DNA from: Nitrososphaeria archaeon
Lineage (GTDB): Archaea > Thermoproteota > Nitrososphaeria > Conexivisphaerales > UBA164
Assembly: GCA_029775955.1 (NCBI GenBank)
Contig: JARVJW010000211.1
Location: 1-16,128, forward strand
Reading direction: 5' to 3'
DNA: 16,128 bases
In this document: positions 7,811 through 15,007 of the stretch, piece after piece
Numbering within the stretch: the stretch's first letter is position 1
Layout of the letters: the number at the start of each line of letters is the position of its first letter
Notes under the pieces: generated by a model
What the model was told of the DNA's origin: nothing
The model's database searches: none
The model's input: the letters and a program-made list of their open reading frames with translations, nothing else
Made by a program: the position numbers and the translations under genes

Positions 7811-9970
7811 ATGGAGGAATTACTTTACAAGAATGTTAACAAGAGCAGCCCAATGCTGGGATCAAGTGAAAAGGTAACTGGCACATACAAATATGTTGAT
7901 GACATTTGCGCACCTGAAATTTACTATGGAGGTGTGCTGAGGGCAGGAATTCCTCATGGGATAATTAAAAAAATCGATATCAGTGGCGCTGTAAAATCTC
8001 CAGGTGTAAAGGCCATTATAACGGCAAAAGATGTGCCTGGGTTGAATGCCTTTGGATACTTTGTTCCTGAGCAGCCAGTGCTCTGCTATGACAGAGTAAG
8101 GTATGACGGCGATGCGGTCGTAGCTGTAGTCGCAGACACTCAGGAGCACCTTGTGAGGGCGCTCGAAATGATAGATTTAGAAATAGAGCCCCTCCCAATA
8201 GTTGACTCAATAGACGAGGCACTTGATAGCAAAGCTCCAAAGATTCACGAAAAAGGGAATATCCCATATTTTGTTGATTATGAAAATGGGAACTTTAACT
8301 CTGCAAGCGCGGACAGGCTCGTAGACGGTTTTTACGAGACTTCAATGGTTAAGCCCATGTACATAGAGCTTGAATCAACAATAGCAACATACCTTAATAA
8401 CAGGCTTGAAATAATAACAACAACCCAAAGCCCAGCCCACGATATACAACAGCTGTCAAGGAGTTTGAACATCGATGAAAAAAACATTCACATAAAATTT
8501 ATGGACCCTGGGGGAGCATTTGGCGGAAAGGAGGAAATCCATACGCAGATACTGGCATCCCTTCTTTCAATGAAGGGCAAAGTGCCTGTAAAAATGACAT
8601 TTACGAGGGAGGAATCAAACATGGCTACCACCAGAAGACAGGCATTTAGATTTTACATTAAGAGCACACTGTCCAGTGATAATCATATTTTAGGAATCTA
8701 TGTCAGGGCCATTGCTGATGCTGGGGCATATATTTCTCACGGAACGTCAGTGCTTGATGTAAGCGGTTCGCACGCCTCAGGGCCCTATTTTATACCAAAT
8801 GTGAAGTTTGAGGGCATGTTGGTTTACACTAACCATCCACCAGCTGGGGGAATGCGAGGCTATGGGGCATCAGAAGTAAACTTTGCATTGGAAAGGCACA
8901 TTGACCACATATGCAAGGAATTGAACCTTGACCCGGCAGAATTTAGGTATGAAAACATGCTACGTGCAGGTCAACCCAATGGCACAGGGCTTGTGCCACT
9001 TTCTACTGTAAAAGCCAGGGAAACACTTGAACAGGCGCGCAGCGGGAGGTTGTGGAAAAGCAGAAATAAAGCCTCTGGATTGCCACCATACATAAAAATA
9101 GGTTATGGCATAGCTTCAGGGGCAAAGAGCACAAGCTACGGTCAGGGCGGTGATTCAGCCAAGGTCAAAATGACGGTTGAAGATGGCTACATAAACATTT
9201 ACTTCAGCACGCCAGATATGGGCACAGGCATAAGGCCTTCAATAAAGTTGATAGCTTCCAAGTCGCTAAATGCTGATATTGATTTTATAAGGGTGTACAA
9301 TGACGACACAGATTTTCCACTTTCTGGAACAGCTAATGCATCGCGCGTTACATTTATGATAGGAAACGCTGTAGTAAAATGCAGCATATCACTGCTTCAA
9401 ACATTAAGGAGAAGCCTTGGAACGGCCGTTGACCTTAGCAAAAAGGACACTCTGGAGGAAATTAACAAAAGGTTGGGGAAGGTGGAGGTCACAGAAGAAT
9501 ACAAGCTTCCCGCTGTTGCGGGGGGAAGTTACAAGAAAGGAGATTTCATATTTTCATTTGCAACAGCTGTGGCAAGGGTAGAAGTGAATTCCCTGACCGG
9601 CGAGCATAAAGTTACTGATATTGAATTTTACCCGGAGGCCGGAAACATAATAAATCCAGTTGCATTCAGGTCCCAAATGGAGGGGGGCATCATCATGTCA
9701 TTGGGCTATGCAATTATGGAGGAGCTCAAGACCTTTAAGGGCCATGTTATTTCAAACAACTTTACTACGTACATGGTGCCCACCGTCAAGGATGTACCCA
9801 GAATAACTATCGGCACAATACCAGGCTTTGAGCAGCTGGGCCCTCTTGGGGCAAAGGGTGCAGGCGAATTGCCTCTTGTGGCAGTTGCGCCAGCAATAGT
9901 GAACGCGTTAGCAGACGCCACGGGGAAGAACCTAACGAGGATCCCAGTCAGGAACGAAGACCTGATCTAA
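7811..9970 (+). CDS. Xanthine dehydrogenase-family molybdopterin-binding subunit
   Basis: A complete 719-residue large subunit of the molybdenum hydroxylase family (xanthine dehydrogenase, CO dehydrogenase, nicotinate dehydrogenase and relatives), which hydroxylates a carbon next to a ring nitrogen or an aldehyde using water. The N-terminal a/b hammerhead domain is at about 15-130 (GTYKYVDDI, VPEQPVL, RYDGDAV). The Mo-cofactor domain carries GGAFGGKEE at 234-242, MRGYGASE at 348-355 and the C-terminal GAKGAGELP at 680-688, in which E686 is the expected catalytic base. It lacks the Cys-containing loop of CO dehydrogenase, so it is not CoxL. At 469-473 it reads DMGTG where the family mostly has a GQG-type motif, so T472 replaces a cofactor-loop Gln. 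The 2Fe-2S and FAD subunits that normally accompany it are not next door. The neighbours suggest an N-heterocycle substrate. Confidence 0.9.
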   Translation: MEELLYKNVNKSSPMLGSSEKVTGTYKYVDDICAPEIYYGGVLRAGIPHGIIKKIDISGAVKSPGVKAIITAKDVPGLNAFGYFVPEQPVLCYDRVRYDGDAVVAVVADTQEHLVRALEMIDLEIEPLPIVDSIDEALDSKAPKIHEKGNIPYFVDYENGNFNSASADRLVDGFYETSMVKPMYIELESTIATYLNNRLEIITTTQSPAHDIQQLSRSLNIDEKNIHIKFMDPGGAFGGKEEIHTQILASLLSMKGKVPVKMTFTREESNMATTRRQAFRFYIKSTLSSDNHILGIYVRAIADAGAYISHGTSVLDVSGSHASGPYFIPNVKFEGMLVYTNHPPAGGMRGYGASEVNFALERHIDHICKELNLDPAEFRYENMLRAGQPNGTGLVPLSTVKARETLEQARSGRLWKSRNKASGLPPYIKIGYGIASGAKSTSYGQGGDSAKVKMTVEDGYINIYFSTPDMGTGIRPSIKLIASKSLNADIDFIRVYNDDTDFPLSGTANASRVTFMIGNAVVKCSISLLQTLRRSLGTAVDLSKKDTLEEINKRLGKVEVTEEYKLPAVAGGSYKKGDFIFSFATAVARVEVNSLTGEHKVTDIEFYPEAGNIINPVAFRSQMEGGIIMSLGYAIMEELKTFKGHVISNNFTTYMVPTVKDVPRITIGTIPGFEQLGPLGAKGAGELPLVAVAPAIVNALADATGKNLTRIPVRNEDLI

Positions 9971-9978
9971 ACAAACCA

Positions 9979-9986
9979 TTAAATAA
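9979..9986 (+). promoter_or_regulatory. TATA-like box for UbiD B
   Basis: TTAAATAA is centred about 25 nt before the ATG at 10008, inside the 37-nt gap after the molybdenum-enzyme gene. No Shine-Dalgarno site is seen, so UbiD B is probably transcribed at least partly as a leaderless mRNA of its own. Confidence 0.5.
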
Positions 9987-10007
9987 AAAAGCTACCGACT
10001 TGAAAGC

Positions 10008-11570
10008 ATGTCTCTTAGAAGCGCGTTGAGCGACCTTGTAAAAGTTATGCCCAACGAAGTGCTGAAGATAGGTCAAGAGGTAAGCGTGGAATATGAAATA
10101 ACCGCCTATGCCGAAGCCCTTTCAGCATCAAGCCCAGTTCTTGTATTCGAGAGGGTGAAGGGTTATGCAGGATTTACAGTTATAAGCAACATGTTCAGCT
10201 CTAGAAGCAAGATTGCAGCTTTCTTAGGGGTAAGCGAAACGGGGCTTAATGAGAAGTGGGTTTCAATATTGAACCGCGATTCTGACTTCAGTGTGAGGAG
10301 CTCCGGGGGGCCAGTCAGGGAGATCGTCATGCTTGGGGACACGGTTGACGTCATGGCTCTGCCAGCACCTTTACACTATGCGCAGGACGGCGGGAGGTAC
10401 ATAACTGGAGGGATAACTGTTGCAAAGGACAATGATGGCAAGGTGAACCTGAGCTTTGCCAGGATTCAACTTATCGATAAAACAACCATTGCGATGAGCA
10501 TGCACTCCAGGGGCCACCTCTGGAGCTACTACCTGCATGCAAGGGAAAAGAAGCAGGACCTTCCAATATCAATAGTAATAGGGGCGCACCCGATATACTA
10601 TCTTATGGCTGCAGCGCGTATAGATGAGGAGTACAGGAAGGTGCAGGGTCTGATAGACGATTACCTGATCACCGGGCTTACAAACGATCTACCTGTTCCG
10701 GCAAATGCAGAAATAGTTATTGAAGGCAAAATATTATGGGATAAAACGTACAACGAAGGACCGTTCACGGAGTACACTGGTTACCTTTCAAATAGGTCAA
10801 CCAAGAACGTGGCAAAGATAGACGCAATTTACATGCGAAAGGATGCAATGTACCTTGAAATAAACCCGTCAAGCTCAAAGGAGCACATTTTGCTTTCCGG
10901 AATAGCAAAGGAGCCGGTTATAATGTCAACAATAAGTAATTTCCTGCCATCGGCCTACAGGTTCAGCGTTGAGTGGCCCCTGAAGGGCGTTCACTATGTT
11001 GCAATGGCATATATTGAAAATCCCGATAGGGGGATATCAAAACAGCTGGGGCTCATGATGGTTGGCCTGGACCATTACCTTAAGATAGTATTTGTTTCAG
11101 AAAACAGGACGGACTTGAAACTGTATAACATGATTTCACAGATGCTCTGCTCAGTAAAAACTGACATAATTAAGGACGTTTTTTGTAACAGGCTTGATCC
11201 GTCTGCATCACCGGATGGCACCAGCAGCAAGGTAATTTTCATTTGCAGGGGGAATCAGGAAATGCCCACCATTGAAGCCTCAGACAGCGGTGTTAACATA
11301 GGGCGCTGTGGTAAGAAGCTACATATAGGGCACAGCGTTGACGAGTCGGCGCAAATAAACCTGTTAGTTGACAATGACATAAACCCTAGAGATGAGGAGG
11401 AAGTGCTATGGGCAATGGCAACGAAGCTACAGCCAGCAGAAGGCATAAGGACTTCAGAAACTGGAATGATCATAGACGCCAGGAGAAGCGGGCTGAGCAG
11501 GCCAAAAATTCCAGAGGAAGCAATTAAGGCTGTTACACGTTATCTCCAGACAGTTCCAACTCGTTCCTGA
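10008..11570 (+). CDS. UbiD-family decarboxylase B, prenyl-FMN dependent, long C-terminal lobe
   Basis: A complete 520-residue UbiD-family (de)carboxylase of a different subtype from the product of 4163-5515. The active-site set is present: N147 and R152 (VNLSFARIQ), H166 (SMHSRGH), E235 in AEIVIEG, and E250 and E255 in NEGPFTE. The LPAPLHYAQDGGRYITGG segment near 118-135 is typical. The distance from the first active-site Glu to the C-terminal VDNDINPRDEEEVLWAMATK (454-473) is about 94 residues longer than in UbiD A. The extra part contains a second, degraded-looking version of that signature (KIVFVSENRTDLKLYNMISQ at 359-378, then LDPSASPDG). It shares its last 38 bp tail-to-tail with the ParB-like gene. 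A truncated homologue lies at 5549. Pairing of two UbiD types suggests a heteromer or two successive steps; the substrate is unknown. Confidence 0.9.
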   Translation: MSLRSALSDLVKVMPNEVLKIGQEVSVEYEITAYAEALSASSPVLVFERVKGYAGFTVISNMFSSRSKIAAFLGVSETGLNEKWVSILNRDSDFSVRSSGGPVREIVMLGDTVDVMALPAPLHYAQDGGRYITGGITVAKDNDGKVNLSFARIQLIDKTTIAMSMHSRGHLWSYYLHAREKKQDLPISIVIGAHPIYYLMAAARIDEEYRKVQGLIDDYLITGLTNDLPVPANAEIVIEGKILWDKTYNEGPFTEYTGYLSNRSTKNVAKIDAIYMRKDAMYLEINPSSSKEHILLSGIAKEPVIMSTISNFLPSAYRFSVEWPLKGVHYVAMAYIENPDRGISKQLGLMMVGLDHYLKIVFVSENRTDLKLYNMISQMLCSVKTDIIKDVFCNRLDPSASPDGTSSKVIFICRGNQEMPTIEASDSGVNIGRCGKKLHIGHSVDESAQINLLVDNDINPRDEEEVLWAMATKLQPAEGIRTSETGMIIDARRSGLSRPKIPEEAIKAVTRYLQTVPTRS

Positions 11571-12384
11571 CTGAAGCCCTTTCATTTATGAGCTCATCAA
11601 GAAGCTGGTGGAGCCTGTACCTGAAACTGATTGCCCTATTGTAGTATTCATCTTTGCCTTCCAGCTTGTTTACGGACATATCGTAATTTATCAGGCAGCT
11701 CCTGGTTGAAATTATCATTTCGTCAACGACCCTCAGGTAGGTTTCCTTAGGGGTTTGGAGCATTCTCTGCTCCTTTATAATAGATCTGAGCTGCCTCATG
11801 GAAGGCCTGTTTTCCCTTATTTTATTTACAATCTCTTGCATCTGTTCCTCATCCTTTACCCTCGTAAGCTCGGCAGCTACAAAGGGCTTAAGTTTTCCCT
11901 CTGCCACCATTTCCTGTATCTCCGACGGCAAATCAAGCATTCCTATCATCATATGAATGTATGTTGGGCTCTTGCCTATATTCTTTGCAAGCTCGGAGAG
12001 GCCTCCCCAGCCCTTTTTGTGGACATAGTTGGCATAGGCCATGGCCTCCTCTAGCGGGTTAAGGCTTTTCCTTTGCACGTTTTCAGATATAGCTATCAGG
12101 TATGCATCCTTCTCAGTAACATTGACAACTATTGCTTTGACCTTCTTCATTCCAAGCATTTTGCAGGCCCTGAACCTCCTGTGCCCTGCAAGCAGCTGAT
12201 ACATCCTTTCTCCGTACTGCCTTTCCCTCACTATCAGAGGCTCAATGAGCCCAAGTGAATTTATGGAATCCGCAAGTTCTTCAAGGTTTCCAAAGTCGCT
12301 CCTTATAACAAAGGATTCAGCATCAATTTCGCTTACGTTCAGCTCAACCGATTCATTGAGACCAATCTCCACCTGCTTAAGCAT
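11533..12384 (-). CDS. ParB-like DNA-binding protein
   Basis: A complete 283-residue ParB/Spo0J-type protein. The N-terminal ParB domain (about 12-95) has GLIEPLIV at 45-52 and AGHRRFRA at 66-73, corresponding to the GERRxRA nucleotide-binding motif of CTP-dependent ParB clamps. The second family motif ENVQRKSLNPLEEA is at 101-114. A helix-turn-helix follows at about 127-150 (LSELAKNIGKSPTYIHMMIG). The C-terminal third is charged and helical and may dimerise. No ParA ATPase is adjacent and no parS-like palindrome was found, so a role in chromosome or plasmid partition is not shown; a ParB-fold regulator of the catabolic genes is an alternative. The start is supported by a TATA-like box about 28 nt upstream. 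Its 3' end overlaps that of UbiD B by 38 bp in convergent orientation. Confidence 0.85.
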   Translation of the reverse strand: MLKQVEIGLNESVELNVSEIDAESFVIRSDFGNLEELADSINSLGLIEPLIVRERQYGERMYQLLAGHRRFRACKMLGMKKVKAIVVNVTEKDAYLIAISENVQRKSLNPLEEAMAYANYVHKKGWGGLSELAKNIGKSPTYIHMMIGMLDLPSEIQEMVAEGKLKPFVAAELTRVKDEEQMQEIVNKIRENRPSMRQLRSIIKEQRMLQTPKETYLRVVDEMIISTRSCLINYDMSVNKLEGKDEYYNRAISFRYRLHQLLDELINERASVRNELELSGDNV

Positions 12385-12407
12385 GTTAAACTTTAAACAA
12401 AACGCTG

Positions 12408-12415
12408 CTTATAAC
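12408..12415 (-). promoter_or_regulatory. TATA-like box for the ParB-like gene
   Basis: On the minus strand GTTATAAG is centred about 28 nt before the ATG at 12384, in the 52-nt gap after the TrmB-like gene. This gives the ParB-like gene its own leaderless promoter; read-through from the TrmB-like gene is also possible. Confidence 0.45.
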
Positions 12416-12436
12416 ATAGTGATGTTGAACCCAGTT

Positions 12437-13258
12437 CTACATAACTCCGGTCAGGTAAATGCTTGCATCTTCAGAGCTTGCAAGTATTGCGTCAAATAGC
12501 CTGATGAACCCTGTAGCTAACCTCCTGTCATATATAAGTAAATAGCTATCATCCCTCCTGTTTATGCTAAAGTCCTCGTCGTGCTGTATTGCCCCCAGCA
12601 GCACCCTGTCCTGGTCAAATATGTTGAGCCTGATCTGAAGTCCACTTTGGTGCTTAAATGGCATGTATTGGTAGAGCATAGAGGCCTCTCTAGCGTTCTG
12701 CTCATTGACCTCGCTGATGACCATCACCTTTACGCCTCGCCTGAGCATCTCCACATAATCATTCAACAGGCCGTGCCTTATGCTCCTGAGTAACCCGTTG
12801 CCTGACATTATCAGCCTGTATTCAGAGTGTGTCTCCATAAAGAGTTTCCTGAGTTCTTGGTAGAGCCTCTTACGGCCAAATATCATGGTGTATTCGCTCC
12901 TGAAATATCTTTCATAGGATCCGGAAATGCTTTCGAGCTCCTTTATCATACTGTTGATGGCTGCCCTCTCTTTCACGTACTGCTCTTCAAGTGCTTCCGA
13001 AGCAATTTCCCTGAATTTTTCGATTGGTCTTGCAATGTAGACATTGGCATCGCTGAGGCCCTTATCCACAAGGCCCAACTTGGTTATCCTTTCGATATGT
13101 TTGTAAACGGCTGCCCTGTCCTTCCTCAGGTCGTTGCTTATCTCGCTAACTGTCTTGGGTCCACCCTTCAGGAGTAATATGTAGATTTTAAGTTGATCTT
13201 CTGTTATACCTGTCCTTTTTAGGGCATTAACAGTTCCCTCAGGAATGGCTATGTCCAT
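12437..13258 (-). CDS. TrmB-like transcriptional regulator
   Basis: A complete 273-residue protein with the TrmB architecture. A winged helix-turn-helix spans about 15-80, with LTxxQxxIYxxLL-like spacing (ITEDQLKIYILLLKGG), recognition-helix region KDRAAVYKHIERITKLGLV and a wing ending in VYIARPIEKF. A probable coiled coil covers about 80-112 and a phospholipase-D-like sensor fold about 120-260. TrmB-family proteins repress or activate archaeal genes in response to small metabolites, mostly sugars; here the ligand is unknown. Position beside the catabolic cluster makes it a candidate local regulator, which is inference. The 27-nt spacing from a TATA-like box to the ATG at 13258 supports the start. 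It precedes the ParB-like gene on the same strand by 52 nt. Confidence 0.85.
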   Translation of the reverse strand: MDIAIPEGTVNALKRTGITEDQLKIYILLLKGGPKTVSEISNDLRKDRAAVYKHIERITKLGLVDKGLSDANVYIARPIEKFREIASEALEEQYVKERAAINSMIKELESISGSYERYFRSEYTMIFGRKRLYQELRKLFMETHSEYRLIMSGNGLLRSIRHGLLNDYVEMLRRGVKVMVISEVNEQNAREASMLYQYMPFKHQSGLQIRLNIFDQDRVLLGAIQHDEDFSINRRDDSYLLIYDRRLATGFIRLFDAILASSEDASIYLTGVM

Positions 13259-13280
13259 TGATTAAAAGTGGAGCAAAGTA

Positions 13281-13290
13281 AGATATAAGC
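13281..13290 (-). promoter_or_regulatory. TATA-like box for the TrmB-like gene
   Basis: On the minus strand GCTTATATCT is centred about 27 nt before the ATG at 13258, again with no Shine-Dalgarno site. The end of an IS-like repeat (13304-13322) lies only about 14 bp further upstream. Confidence 0.55.
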
Positions 13291-13303
13291 GTAACTAACT
13301 CTG

Positions 13304-13322
13304 CGGCTGTGGGACAAAATTC
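13304..13322 (-). repeat. 19-bp dispersed repeat, copy 2
   Basis: Read on the minus strand this is the single-mismatch copy of 3014-3032. The minus frame across it reads NFVPQP where the transposase relic reads NFVSQP, consistent with a transposase C-terminus. Little else upstream is recognisable. It sits just outside the TrmB-like promoter. Confidence 0.5.
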
Positions 13323-13339
13323 CGCAGATGAGGTCCTAC

Positions 13340-13363
13340 ACCGTCGTGCATGGGCACGGCGGT
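13340..13363. other. Ten-base-pair hairpin in the gap between TrmB-like gene and cas1 relic
   Basis: ACCGTCGTGC (13340-13349) can pair with GCACGGCGGT (13354-13363) around an ATGG loop, with one G-T pair. It lies in a 227-bp gap (13259-13485) that otherwise holds the TrmB promoter and a transposase-end repeat. It could be an IS end or an RNA hairpin; function unknown. Confidence 0.4.
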
Positions 13364-13485
13364 TAGCAGGTGTTACATACATGGACGGACGGACCCACCC
13401 CGCCATGGGCAGGAATTGCATTAACAGGAGTTGAGCTACAAGCTACTGATTCAGCATCTTCTTTTAATACCGCAGTGTTGACCTA

Positions 13486-13824
13486 TTAATATTTCTCGCT
13501 TTCCTTTGGTATCATCGTGAGAATCTTGTCTTTTCGTTCATGGTCAATATGTTCTATTTTGAATTCTGGTGATTGCAGATCAAGCGTCCTCGAGATTCCG
13601 TCTATATAATTTGCAACTTTCCTTACAGATTCAAAAATTGTGGTTTCAAGAGCGTACCGTTTGCCCTTGTATACATATTTCTTGTTAATATTTAGCTTGA
13701 ATTTTTCTATCAAGGGTTTAGAGGTTTCAGGTCTAAGCCTTATGTGGTAGTTCTCCGTGATTATGAAAGAGGATTTCTTTGGTTCCTTATCCTCTAACAA
13801 CTGAATTACGGATAAATCTGAAAC
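13486..13824 (-). pseudogene. cas1: Cas1 C-terminal part, downstream of an inserted element
   Basis: Cas1 is the integrase of CRISPR adaptation. From about 13824 the frame reads VSDLSVIQLLEDKEPKKSSF, then ITENYHIRLRPE, KYVYKGKRYALETTIFESV and a tail with DHERKDKILTMIPKESEKY. This is the Cas1 C-terminal pattern: a D following the FRW region, F...xYRLRPE..K.LI..F, a YKG(K) segment, and R.D..R.KIL.I..E near the end. The open frame begins at the ATG at 13860, but its first dozen codons come from the right end of the inserted tnpB element. The missing upstream part, with GFLHG and QELFRW, lies at 15008-15113. No Cas2, other cas gene or CRISPR array is nearby, and the N-terminal domain is absent, so this is a relic. 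Codons after the junction remain free of stops, suggesting fairly recent decay. Confidence 0.75.
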
Positions 13825-13835
13825 CGTTTCTGAAA

Positions 13836-13855
13836 GGTTATAATTTCTTATAACC
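13836..13855 (-). repeat. Perfect 8-bp hairpin at the right end of the tnpB element
   Basis: GGTTATAA pairs perfectly with TTATAACC around a four-base loop (GAAA on the minus strand). The TnpB-frame stop codon (13838-13840) lies inside it. Position and form fit the subterminal right-end hairpin of IS200/605 elements, which also overlaps the guide (omega) RNA of TnpB. Confidence 0.6.
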
Positions 13856-14963
13856 CTCATTCGGAGCGTTGACCTTCAAGCCCGCTCCGGCCACTTTAGG
13901 CTCATGGCCGGTGTACAGGTATTCATCCTTCAAAGAAGGCCATCCGCACTCACGGTAAACGGGTAGCCGCAGGCCACGCAGGGTTATGGCAAGTGAGGCC
14001 AGCCTGTCGTAGTCCACGCCACAGGTTTCGCATTTAGATATCCCCCAAGCCTGGTGCTTATCACCACAGACAGGACACTCTGAAGTCTATCTTGGGTTCA
14101 CATAAACGGTCTTGAATGAGGACTTGTATTCAATCATCTTCTGGTAAAGCCTTTCATTTGTTCAACTTTGTCCTGAACTTCCTGCCCTTGTTGTTTCCAC
14201 TAGTCCTTATTCCGTTCAGGTCTTCAAAGACAAACGATGCGCCTGGGTTTTCCTTCACAGTAGCAAGGCATCATTGACACGGTTCTTCTGCCTACCCCTG
14301 GCCTGGCTCAGTTTCCTGTACTTCTTTTGTGTATGTGCTTCTGCAGGCTCTTCTCCTGAAGTCGTTCTGTATGTACGCTATGTTAGAAATGCTCTGTGTG
14401 TCAGTTCCTTTCAGCGCAGGCCTACCAGCATTCACCATCGCAAACGTGTAATCTATCGTGGAGAAGTCCTGCGCCACGAAGCTAGGCTCCTTTCCTTTTC
14501 CGATATGGTTAACACATACAAAATTGTCAGTCAGCAAGAGCTCTAAGCTTTGCCCTTGCTGTATTCATGGTAGTGCTTGTTCTCAGTGTTTATTTGGACG
14601 TAAGCGTAATGCCCGGGCTGGAGCGTTACCCTCACTTTGTCACCTTGAACAGCTAGCCATAATGGTTCTTCTTATATTATCATGTAACGGCAGAAACGGG
14701 GTCGAGGTGGTGAATCGCATAATCGTAGTTTGACACGAACCACGGCTTGACCTCAATGCAATTGGCGAAGTTATCCTATTGTAATATGTATAGCCATTTC
14801 ATAGGCAACTTCAATAGCATACCTTATCGCGTTCTGCATGTCGTGAGGTACTTCATTACGTCCTCCTGTGGCTCATAGTACCCGACAATTGTCCTCTTAT
14901 CCCCCCTGGATTTCCATGGATGGCTCATGGCTTTATCACCTTCAGTATTTCCTTTATCTTCAT
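13838..14963 (-). pseudogene. tnpB: Decayed TnpB (RNA-guided nuclease of IS605-type elements)
   Basis: Pieces of one TnpB are spread over all three minus frames. From the 5' side: MKIKEILKVIK (from 14963), SHPWKSRGDKRTIVGYYEP, NAIRYAIEVAYEMAIHI, then VTLQPGHYAYVQINTENKHY before the RuvC-I region. The stretch TDNFVCVNHIGKGKEPSFVA follows, with the RuvC-I Asp region itself mutated; then FEDLNGIR at 14205-14228 (RuvC-II, Glu present), and two zinc-ribbon halves, CPVCG at 14063-14077 and SKCETCG at 14018-14038, followed by VDYDRLASLA (RuvC-III region). At least four stops and several frame changes separate the pieces, so no active nuclease is made. Its stop codon falls in the right-end hairpin. 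No TnpA gene accompanies it. Plus-strand open frames over this interval are shadows. Confidence 0.85.
13862..13889 (-). repeat. 7-bp hairpin in the 3' end of tnpB
   Basis: CGGAGCG (13862-13868) pairs perfectly with CGCTCCG (13883-13889) around 14 bases. It sits within the last TnpB codons, seven bases from the right-end hairpin. Together they could form the structured scaffold of an omega RNA. Confidence 0.5.
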
Positions 14964-15007
14964 ATATATTATAGCTCCTTATAAAGATCATCGTGGCTGT
15001 TTCTATC

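Larger units (their letters stand above)
13825..15007 (-). mobile_element. tnpB-only IS605/IS1341-type element inserted in cas1
   Basis: Cas1-like sequence stops after QELFRW at 15008 and resumes with VSDLSVIQ at about 13824, so roughly 1.18 kb between them is an insertion. It holds a decayed TnpB gene and no TnpA. Right-end hairpins are at 13836-13855 and 13862-13889. IS200/605 elements make no target duplication and have hairpin ends rather than inverted repeats, as here. Exact ends are uncertain by several bases because the uninterrupted site is not available. Confidence 0.65.

Noticed and set aside
7811..9970. Assignment as aerobic CO dehydrogenase large subunit
   Set aside because: The Cys-containing active-site loop of CoxL (AYRCSFR type) is absent; the equivalent segment is GGMRGYGASE.
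11533..13258. parS-type palindrome near the ParB-like gene
   Set aside because: No 14-16 bp palindrome resembling the bacterial parS consensus was found in or around the gene by eye.
13340..13363. The GC-rich hairpin as a terminator of the cas1 relic
   Set aside because: It lies over 120 bp past the stop codon with no T-tract, and archaeal termination does not depend on such hairpins; kept only as an unexplained structure.
13239..13421. 60-codon minus-strand open frame upstream of the TrmB-like gene
   Set aside because: It overlaps the TrmB-like start codon and its promoter, is low in typical protein composition, and includes the transposase-end repeat; more likely debris than a gene.
14274..14733. 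Two plus-strand open frames of about 90 codons
   Set aside because: They are antisense to recognisable TnpB segments (RuvC-I region and neighbours) and have no motifs of their own.
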